From assembly GCA_963743035.1 (NCBI GenBank), contig CAVUOB010000002.1, positions 1-64,000 of the forward strand: a stretch of 64,000 nt of DNA. Direction: 5' to 3'. Positions 58,186 through 64,000 of the stretch are shown here, piece by piece. The translations under genes were made by a program, and so were the position numbers. Every line of letters starts with the position of its first letter. Position 1 is the first letter of the stretch. Origin of the DNA: PALSA-911 sp963743035 (GTDB lineage: Bacteria > Pseudomonadota > Alphaproteobacteria > Acetobacterales > Acetobacteraceae). The notes under the pieces were generated by a model. That model was given only the letters and a program-made list of their open reading frames with translations. It searched no databases and was not told the DNA's origin.

Positions 58186-58400
58186 GCTCGGAGTTGTCTG
58201 GTTCATTGTCTGAATCCCTCTCCCCGGTTGCACGGAAAATGCGATAGCCTCGGCGCCCGGGCCGTGCCCGGCCCTCCACCATTGACATCCCGGCGCGGGG
58301 CACGCGACCCTCCCGCGGTACAAATCATCCCAGACCAACTGGGTCCCGGATCAAGCGGGTCCCGGACCGCATGGTCGGGCAGCATCAGGCGAGGTAGGCC

Positions 58401-60677
58401 ATGGACGATATCGTCAAGCAGTTCAAATGGGTCGGAACCCGTCCCATCCGTCCGGACGGGGTGCCGAAGGTGACGGGACGGGCCCTCTATGGCGGCGATT
58501 ATCAGCCGGCGGGCACGCTCTATGGCCGCATCCTCCGCTCCCCGCATGCCCATGCGCGCATCCGTTCGATCGACACCTCCAAGGCCCGCGCCCTGCCCGG
58601 CGTGAAGGCGGTGATCACCGCGGCGGATTTCCCCGACCAGACATTCGACTATATCGGCCCGGAACGGGTGGCGGTGAATTTCTGGCACGTCACGCGCAAC
58701 ATCATGGCGCGCGAGAAGGTGCTGTACGAAGGCCATGCCGTCGCCGCCGTGGCCGCCATCAGCGCCAGCGTCGCGGCCGAAGCCCTGTCGCTGATCGCGG
58801 TCGATTACGAGGTGCTGCCGCACGTCATCGACGTCGACGAGGCGATGAAGCCGGACGCGCCGCTGCTGTTCGAGGACATGATAACCCGCGGCGTGGAGCC
58901 GGTGCCGACCAGGCCGTCCAATATCTCCAAGCGGCTGGAATTTGCCACTGGCGACCTCGAGGCCGGTTTTGCCTCGGCCGATGTCATCGTCGAGCGGGAG
59001 TTCAAGACCGCCGCGGTGCATCAGGGCTATATCGAGCCGCATGCCTGCGTGGCGCGCGTCGATGCCGACGGGCAGGGAGAGATCTGGTGTTCCAGCCAGG
59101 GGCATTTCCAGATGCGTGCGCTGACCGCGCAGATCCTGAAGAAGCCCGTGGGCGACCTGCTGGTGCATCCGGCCGAGATCGGCGGCGGCTTCGGCGGCAA
59201 GACCGTGACCTATCTGGAGCCGGTGGCCGCGCTGCTGTCGAAAAAATCCGGCGCCCCGGTGCGGCTGACGATGACGCGGGAGGAAACCTTCAAGGCGTCC
59301 GGCCCGACTTCCGGCTCTTCCATGTGGGTGAAGATCGGTGTCACCAAGGACGGCAAGATCGTCGCCGCCGACGGCATCTTCAAGTTCCAGGCCGGCGCCT
59401 TCCCGGGTTCGCCGGTGATGAATGGCTGCCTGTGCGCCTATGCGCCGTATGACATCGCCAATGCCCGTGCCGTGGGTTACGACGTGGTTTCCAACCGCCC
59501 GAAGGCGGCCGCCTACCGTGCGCCGGGCTCGCCGATCTCGGCCTTCGCGGTGGAATCGGTGCTGGACATCCTGGCCAAGAAGATCGGCATGGACCCGGCG
59601 GAGCTGCGCCTGAAGAATGCCGCCGGCATCGGCACGCCGACCATCTTCGGGCCCAAGCACGCCCATGCCGGTTACGCCGAGACGTTGAAGGCGATCCTGA
59701 ACCATCCCGGCTACAAGGCTCCGCTGGGCCCGAACCAGGGGCGCGGCATGGCGTCCGGCTACTGGTTCAACGGCGGCGGCGAGTCCAGCTCCACGATGCA
59801 GGTGAACGCCGACGGCACCGTGCTGGTGCAGACCGGCAGCCCGGATATCGGCGGCTCGCGCGCGTCCATGGCGATTATGGCGGCGGAGACGCTCGGCGTC
59901 GATTACAACCAGGTGCGCGCCACCGTGGTGGACACCGCGTCGGTCGGCTACACGCATGTGACCGGCGGTTCGCGCGTGACATTCGCCACCGGCATCGCGG
60001 TGGTGAACGCCACCAGGACCGTGATCAAGGATCTGTGCCGGCGAGCGGCGATGATCTGGGACGTCGATCCCGAGGGCGTGGTCTGGGAAGACGGCTACGC
60101 CAAGCCGGCCGGCACCAATGTCGGCAATTTCGAGCCGCTGTCGCTGAAGGATATCGCCGCCAAGGCGGGGGCGACCGGCGGGCCGATCACCTCCGCCGCC
60201 TCCGTCAACGCCGGCGGCCAGGCGCCCGGTTTCGCCACCCAGTTCTGCGATGTCGAGGTCGATCCCGAGACCGGCAAGGTCACCATCCTGCGCTTCGTCG
60301 CCGCCCAGGATGTCGGCCGCGCCATCCACCCGAGTTATGTGGAGGGCCAGATCCAGGGCGGCGTGGTGCAGGGCATCGGCTGGGCGCTGAACGAGGAGTA
60401 TATCTACAACGCCAAGGGCCTGCTCGATAACGCCGGCTTCCTCGACTATCGCGTGCCGGTGGCGTCCGACCTGCCGATGATCGAGCCGTTGCTGGTGGAA
60501 GTGCCCAACCCCAACCATCCCTACGGGGCGAAGGGCGTGGGCGAGGTGAATATCTGCCCGCCGATGGCCGCCATCGCCAACGCGATCGAAAACGCGATCG
60601 GCCGGCGCATGACCGAACTGCCGATGTCGCCGCCCAAGGTGCTGGCCGCCCTGGAGATGGCGCAGGCGGCGGAGTAG
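58401..60677 (+). CDS. Xanthine-dehydrogenase-family molybdopterin-binding subunit
   Basis: 758 residues; ATG 58401 follows GCGAGGTAGGCC. The N-terminal a/b-hammerhead domain includes YGRILRSPHAHARIRSIDT. Molybdopterin contacts are SSQGHFQMRA and EIGGGFGGKT. The C-terminal motif YGAKGVGEVNICPP holds the catalytic base Glu (about E715). It resembles large subunits of 4-hydroxybenzoyl-CoA reductase and related hydroxylases. The 2Fe-2S and FAD subunits that normally sit beside it are absent; a ThiS/MoaD-like gene follows 4 bp later. It hydroxylates or reduces an aromatic or aldehyde substrate in family terms; actual substrate unknown. Confidence 0.88.
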   Translation: MDDIVKQFKWVGTRPIRPDGVPKVTGRALYGGDYQPAGTLYGRILRSPHAHARIRSIDTSKARALPGVKAVITAADFPDQTFDYIGPERVAVNFWHVTRNIMAREKVLYEGHAVAAVAAISASVAAEALSLIAVDYEVLPHVIDVDEAMKPDAPLLFEDMITRGVEPVPTRPSNISKRLEFATGDLEAGFASADVIVEREFKTAAVHQGYIEPHACVARVDADGQGEIWCSSQGHFQMRALTAQILKKPVGDLLVHPAEIGGGFGGKTVTYLEPVAALLSKKSGAPVRLTMTREETFKASGPTSGSSMWVKIGVTKDGKIVAADGIFKFQAGAFPGSPVMNGCLCAYAPYDIANARAVGYDVVSNRPKAAAYRAPGSPISAFAVESVLDILAKKIGMDPAELRLKNAAGIGTPTIFGPKHAHAGYAETLKAILNHPGYKAPLGPNQGRGMASGYWFNGGGESSSTMQVNADGTVLVQTGSPDIGGSRASMAIMAAETLGVDYNQVRATVVDTASVGYTHVTGGSRVTFATGIAVVNATRTVIKDLCRRAAMIWDVDPEGVVWEDGYAKPAGTNVGNFEPLSLKDIAAKAGATGGPITSAASVNAGGQAPGFATQFCDVEVDPETGKVTILRFVAAQDVGRAIHPSYVEGQIQGGVVQGIGWALNEEYIYNAKGLLDNAGFLDYRVPVASDLPMIEPLLVEVPNPNHPYGAKGVGEVNICPPMAAIANAIENAIGRRMTELPMSPPKVLAALEMAQAAE

Positions 60678-60681
60678 CGGC

Positions 60682-60942
60682 ATGTCCGAGGCGCCGGCGC
60701 GGGTCGTCTTCACCAGCGGCTTCAGCCGGCGCTACACCGGGGGCGTGACGGAATTCGCCATCGCGGCGAAGAATCTGCGTGGCGTGATCAGGGAGATGGA
60801 CCGCCTCTACCCCGGCCTCGGCGTGCACCTGGAAGAGGAAACCACCATCGCCATCGATGGCGAGCTGTATGAGATCGACTACCTGCAGCCGGTGAAGCCG
60901 GGCTCGGAAGTTTTCTTCATTCCAAAGATCGAAGGCGGCTAG
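60682..60942 (+). CDS. ThiS/MoaD-like ubiquitin-fold sulfur carrier
   Basis: 86 residues ending in FIPKIEGG, the C-terminal Gly-Gly that is adenylated and thiocarboxylated in ThiS/MoaD proteins. The core reads VVFTSGFSRRYTGG, then NLRGVIREMDRLYPGLG and YLQPVKPGSEVFFIP. The N-terminus is longer than in MoaD itself. Start ATG is 4 bp after the molybdenum-enzyme stop, so cotranslation is likely. It may serve maturation of that enzyme or a distinct sulfur-transfer job (inference). Confidence 0.82.
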   Translation: MSEAPARVVFTSGFSRRYTGGVTEFAIAAKNLRGVIREMDRLYPGLGVHLEEETTIAIDGELYEIDYLQPVKPGSEVFFIPKIEGG

Positions 60943-60970
60943 ATCGCTTTCACGCAGAGTGAAAGCGATC
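60942..60970. repeat. Interspersed palindromic element, copy 2
   Basis: A perfect 12-bp stem GATCGCTTTCAC/GTGAAAGCGATC with loop GCAGA, starting at the last base of the ThiS-like gene and 24 bp before the next start codon. The core is shared with 12657-12685. Confidence 0.8.
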
Positions 60971-60993
60971 TGGCTGCGCAAAGGGGAGGCCGC

Positions 60994-62064
60994 ATGGAAT
61001 TCGGCATCGCGCTGGCCACGGATGCGACTTCGTGGCAGGTCACGCAACGCGCCGAGGAACTCGGCTTCAGTCACGCCTGGTTCTACGACACGCAGATGCT
61101 GACGGCAGACCCGTTCGTGGCGATGGCGGCGGCGGCGATGAAGACATCGCGCATCCGCCTCGGCACCGGTGTGCTGGTGCCGTCCAACCGCATCGCGCCC
61201 GCCGCTGCCTGTGCCTTCGCCAGCCTGAACAAGCTGGCACCCGGCCGCATCGATTTCGGCGTCGGCACCGGCTTCTCCGCCCGCCGCGCGATGGGGCAGG
61301 GGGCCATCAAGCTGTCGGAGATGGCGGAGTATATCCGTGTCGTCATGGGCCTGCTGGACGAGGAAACGCTGGAGGCGACGCTCGACGGCAAGTCGCGAAA
61401 AATCCGCTTCCTCAACCCCGATCTGGGGCTGATCAACACGCGCGATCCGGTCGGGCTGCATCTGTCGGCGTTCGGTCCGAAGGGCATGGAACTGACCGCG
61501 CGGCTCGGCGCCGGCTGGATCAATTTCGTCGGCAACGATGCGGTCGGGATCGCCTGGCTGCAGGCCATGCAGCAGGCCTGGGAAAAATCCGGCAATGCCC
61601 GCGCGGATCTCTCGGCCGTCGCCTTCGCGCTGGGCTGCGTGCTGGAACCGGGCGAGCCCGCCGACAGCCCGCGCGCGATGGCGCAGGCCGGCCCGCGCGC
61701 CGCGGTGATGCTGCACCGCGCCGCCGATGAGGCGTTGGCCGGCCTGCCCAACAGCTCACCGATGCCGGCCGCGGTGGCGGACCTCGTGCAGGGCTATGTG
61801 GAGTCGGCCCGGCATTTCGAGCCGGCCGACGCGACCTACCTGCACAACCACCGGGGCCATTTGATGTTCGTGAAGCCGGATGAGCGGCAATTCATCAATG
61901 CCGACCTCATTCGCATGAATACCTTCACCGGCACGGAAGACGAAATCAAACCCCGGATCGAGGCCTTGCGCGATGCCGGCTACACCCAGTTCACGATCCA
62001 GCTGGTGCCAGGCCAGGAGCAGGCGATCGAGGACTGGGCGCGGATCAAGCGGGAATTCGACTGA
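60994..62064 (+). CDS. Luciferase-like (LLM) oxidoreductase
   Basis: 356 residues; ATG 60994 after AAGGGGAGG. The barrel start MEFGIALATDATSWQVTQRA is followed by FSHAWFYDTQMLTADPFVAM, IRLGTGVLVPSNRIAPAAAC and GRIDFGVGTGFSARRAMGQ. It belongs to the F420-type/alkanal-like LLM groups; cofactor undecided. Separated from the ThiS-like gene by the palindrome and from the next LLM gene by 30 bp. Confidence 0.85.
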   Translation: MEFGIALATDATSWQVTQRAEELGFSHAWFYDTQMLTADPFVAMAAAAMKTSRIRLGTGVLVPSNRIAPAAACAFASLNKLAPGRIDFGVGTGFSARRAMGQGAIKLSEMAEYIRVVMGLLDEETLEATLDGKSRKIRFLNPDLGLINTRDPVGLHLSAFGPKGMELTARLGAGWINFVGNDAVGIAWLQAMQQAWEKSGNARADLSAVAFALGCVLEPGEPADSPRAMAQAGPRAAVMLHRAADEALAGLPNSSPMPAAVADLVQGYVESARHFEPADATYLHNHRGHLMFVKPDERQFINADLIRMNTFTGTEDEIKPRIEALRDAGYTQFTIQLVPGQEQAIEDWARIKREFD

Positions 62065-62094
62065 AGGACCCGATCATAGGGAAGGAACATCGCC

Positions 62095-63402
62095 ATGAGA
62101 TTTGGACTGCTCTACGAACTCCAGCTGCCCCGGCCCTGGCTCGCCACGTCGGAGCACCGGATGTTCCAGGATGCGCTGGCCGAGGTCGAGGTCGCGGATC
62201 GTCTGGGCTACGACTACATCTGGGCCAACGAGCATCACTTCCTGGAGGAATACTCGCACAACTCCGCGCCCGAGGTGTTCCTGGCCGCCTGTGCCGCCCG
62301 CACGCGCGCCATTCATGTCGGCCATGCCGTGGTGCTGTCGCCGCCCGGCTATAATGCCCCGGCGCGGGTGGCCGAACGCATCGCCACGCTGGATCTTATC
62401 TCCAGCGGCCGGGTGGAATGGGGCACCGGCCAATCGGCGTCGCGCACCGAGCTGGAAGGGTTCGGGGTCGAGCTTGCGCAGAAGAAGGCGATGTGGGCCG
62501 AGGCCACCGAGCAGACCGCGAACATGCTGGCGATGGACCCCTATCCCGGCTTCGAGGGCCAGTTCTTCTCGATGCCCTGCCGCAACGTGGTGCCGAAGCC
62601 GTTGCAGAAGCCGCATCCGCCGATCTGGGTCGCCTGTTCCTCGCGCGAGACCATCCACGCTGCGGCCCGCGCCGGCATCGGCGCGCTGGCCTTCGCCTTC
62701 ATCGACCCTGCCGAGGCGGCGCATTGGGCGAGCGAGTACTACGCCATCATCAAGTCCGAGGAATGCGTGCCTATCGGCCATTCGGTGAACGCCAATATCG
62801 CCATGGTGACCGGTTTCTCCTGTCATCACGACGAGGAGGAGGCGAAGGCGCGCGGGCTGGAGGCATTCCAGTTCTTCGGCTACGCGCTCGGCCATTATTA
62901 CGCCTACGGCCAGCACCGCCCGGGCGTGACCAATGTGTGGGAGCGCTTCGAGAAGGCGCGGGCCGAGCTGCCCAAGGTCGCCGAGGGCAACGGCATCGGC
63001 ACGCCGGCGCAGCTGCTCGAGCGCATGCGGCGCTACGAGGAGGCCGGGATGGACCAGGTGATTTTCATCCAGCAGGCCGGGCGCAACAGGCACGAGCACA
63101 TCATCGACAGCCTGGAACTGTTCGCCCGGGAAGTGATGCCGCAGCTGAAGCAGGACCAGGCCGCGCGGGATGCCCGCAAGGCAGCCGAGCTGGCGTCCTA
63201 TATCGCGGCGGCCCTGGCGCGCAAGCAGTGGATGGCGCCGATGGATCCCGACGCCGTGCCGGTGATACCCGCCTATGGCCGATCGGTGGTGGCCAGCGAC
63301 GGCATCATCCAGAAGGACAAGTTCAAGCGCGGGCCCGCGGCCGGGTTCGAGGTGCCGACGGAGGATTTGGCGGAGAAGGCCGACGCGGCCGGGAACGACT
63401 GA
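62095..63402 (+). CDS. Luciferase-like (LLM) flavin oxidoreductase with long C-terminus
   Basis: 435 residues; ATG 62095 after AGGGAAGGA. YDYIWANEHHFLEEYSHNSA has the EHH segment of alkanal-monooxygenase-like enzymes, and SGRVEWGTGQSASRTELEGF follows. A C-terminal extension of ~80 residues beyond the barrel (AGRNRHEHIIDSLELFA, then KFKRGPAAGFEVPTEDL) is unusual in length. Last gene before a strong hairpin. Confidence 0.85.
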   Translation: MRFGLLYELQLPRPWLATSEHRMFQDALAEVEVADRLGYDYIWANEHHFLEEYSHNSAPEVFLAACAARTRAIHVGHAVVLSPPGYNAPARVAERIATLDLISSGRVEWGTGQSASRTELEGFGVELAQKKAMWAEATEQTANMLAMDPYPGFEGQFFSMPCRNVVPKPLQKPHPPIWVACSSRETIHAAARAGIGALAFAFIDPAEAAHWASEYYAIIKSEECVPIGHSVNANIAMVTGFSCHHDEEEAKARGLEAFQFFGYALGHYYAYGQHRPGVTNVWERFEKARAELPKVAEGNGIGTPAQLLERMRRYEEAGMDQVIFIQQAGRNRHEHIIDSLELFAREVMPQLKQDQAARDARKAAELASYIAAALARKQWMAPMDPDAVPVIPAYGRSVVASDGIIQKDKFKRGPAAGFEVPTEDLAEKADAAGND

Positions 63403-63407
63403 TCCGC

Positions 63408-63438
63408 CAGGCCGGGGGGATGCAGTCCCCCCGGCCTG
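63408..63438. terminator. Bidirectional hairpin terminator
   Basis: A perfect 13-bp stem CAGGCCGGGGGGA/TCCCCCCGGCCTG with a 5-base loop, between the convergent ends of the LLM operon (63402) and the acyl-CoA dehydrogenase gene (63445). Confidence 0.8.
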
Positions 63439-63444
63439 GCCGCT

Positions 63445-64000
63445 TCAGCGCGCCCCGGTCGGTACGTCCCGGAACGGCATGCCCTTGTCCGCCCGCATGT
63501 CGGCGGGCAATCCAAGCACCCTTTCGGCAATGATATTGCGCAGAATCTCGTCGGTGCCGCCGGCGATGCGCATGGCCGGGGCATACAGCAGCGCCTCCTC
63601 GAACAATCCCTGCAGCGGCATCTGAGGACCCATCTCGGCGCCGGACGCGCCCAGCAGATCCAGGCCGTAGGCGGCGATATCCTGCAGCTTGCTGGCGCTG
63701 ACCAGCTTGCCGATCGAGGATTCCGGGCCCGGCGTCTGGCCCCGCGACAGCGAGGTCATGGCACGGAATTTCGTGAACCGTAGGCCCTGGCTGCGCACAT
63801 AGAACTCCGCCAGCCTCTCCTTCACCGCCGGATTGTCGATGGCGGGGCCGTCCTCGAGTTCCACGGCGCGCGCGACCTCCAGCAACTCCTCGAAATCCGG
63901 CCCGGGGTTTTCGCCGGCGGCATAGCGCTCGTTCATCAGCGTGGTGATGGCCACACGCCAGCCGGCGCCGACCGGGCCGAGGCGCTGGCTGTCGGGGATG
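63445..64000 (-). CDS. Acyl-CoA dehydrogenase, C-terminal part (runs off right edge)
   Basis: At least 185 codons in frame; the start lies beyond base 64000. From the right edge inward it reads IPDSQRLGPVGAGWRVAITT, then LLGASGAEMGPQMPLQGLFE and AMRIAGGTDEILRNIIAERV, ending ADKGMPFRDVPTGAR. The GGTDEILRNIIAERVLGL segment is the FAD/subunit-contact signature of ACAD C-terminal domains. It dehydrogenates an acyl-CoA; the chain type cannot be judged from this part. Confidence 0.9.
   Translation of the reverse strand, partial: IPDSQRLGPVGAGWRVAITTLMNERYAAGENPGPDFEELLEVARAVELEDGPAIDNPAVKERLAEFYVRSQGLRFTKFRAMTSLSRGQTPGPESSIGKLVSASKLQDIAAYGLDLLGASGAEMGPQMPLQGLFEEALLYAPAMRIAGGTDEILRNIIAERVLGLPADMRADKGMPFRDVPTGAR

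Overview
The window looks like chromosomal DNA of a high-G+C alphaproteobacterium, most likely an acetic-acid-bacterium relative (Acetobacteraceae/Rhodospirillales). This rests on codon use, protein flavour, GGGGC-type intergenic palindromes and the gene set; it is an inference and no rRNA or tRNA gene is visible to confirm it. Almost all DNA is protein-coding.

Region 1 (1-8.4 kb) is a very large inverted repeat. The left arm (1-4197) is a corrupted mirror copy of the right arm (4277-8434), separated by a 79-bp spacer. The right arm holds a readable methyltransferase gene, an IS5-family element, and a large TPR-methyltransferase-glycosyltransferase gene truncated by that element. The left arm has the same order with many scattered substitutions and indels. 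It is either a decayed inverted duplication or, I think more likely, a noisy palindromic-read artefact at a contig end. Region 2 (8.4-15.7 kb) continues a surface-glycan/adhesin locus: an FkbH-like protein, an RTX-type glycine-rich protein with a type-I-secretion-like C-terminus, and two methyltransferase/glycosyltransferase genes. Region 3 (15.9-20.7 kb) is a five-gene branched-chain-amino-acid-type ABC transporter operon of unknown substrate.

Region 4 (20.7-36.7 kb) is catabolic. It holds a Baeyer-Villiger monooxygenase, a phytanoyl-CoA-dioxygenase-like gene split by an IS4-family element, a deazaflavin (F420)-type nitroreductase-like protein, two ThDP enzymes, a creatininase-family amidohydrolase, a homoserine-dehydrogenase-like/SAF protein, a nucleoside transporter, an OmpW-like porin and an oxaloacetate-decarboxylase-like enzyme, followed by a second, nearly identical IS4 copy. 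Region 5 (36.9-48.5 kb) is mixed: thioesterase, MFS exporter, FtsH, CBS protein, enoyl-CoA hydratase, SulP transporter, NDP-forming acyl-CoA ligase, SDR and three small envelope proteins.

Region 6 (48.5-64 kb) is the most interesting. A fused FO synthase (FbiC, the deazaflavin step of coenzyme F420 synthesis) sits divergently from two luciferase-like (LLM) oxidoreductases. Three more LLM genes, a VOC-fold protein, a molybdenum hydroxylase large subunit without its usual partners, and a ThiS/MoaD-like sulfur carrier follow. An acyl-CoA dehydrogenase runs off the right edge. With the F420-type protein at 25.1 kb this suggests an F420-using oxidative or reductive catabolic locus in a proteobacterium. 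A two-gene polysaccharide operon (sugar transferase and glycosyltransferase) is embedded in it.

Six otherwise conserved genes carry single-base frameshifts, four of them exactly at a GTAC tetramer. Together with the noisy left arm this makes consensus errors a serious possibility, so disrupted genes should be read with that in mind.
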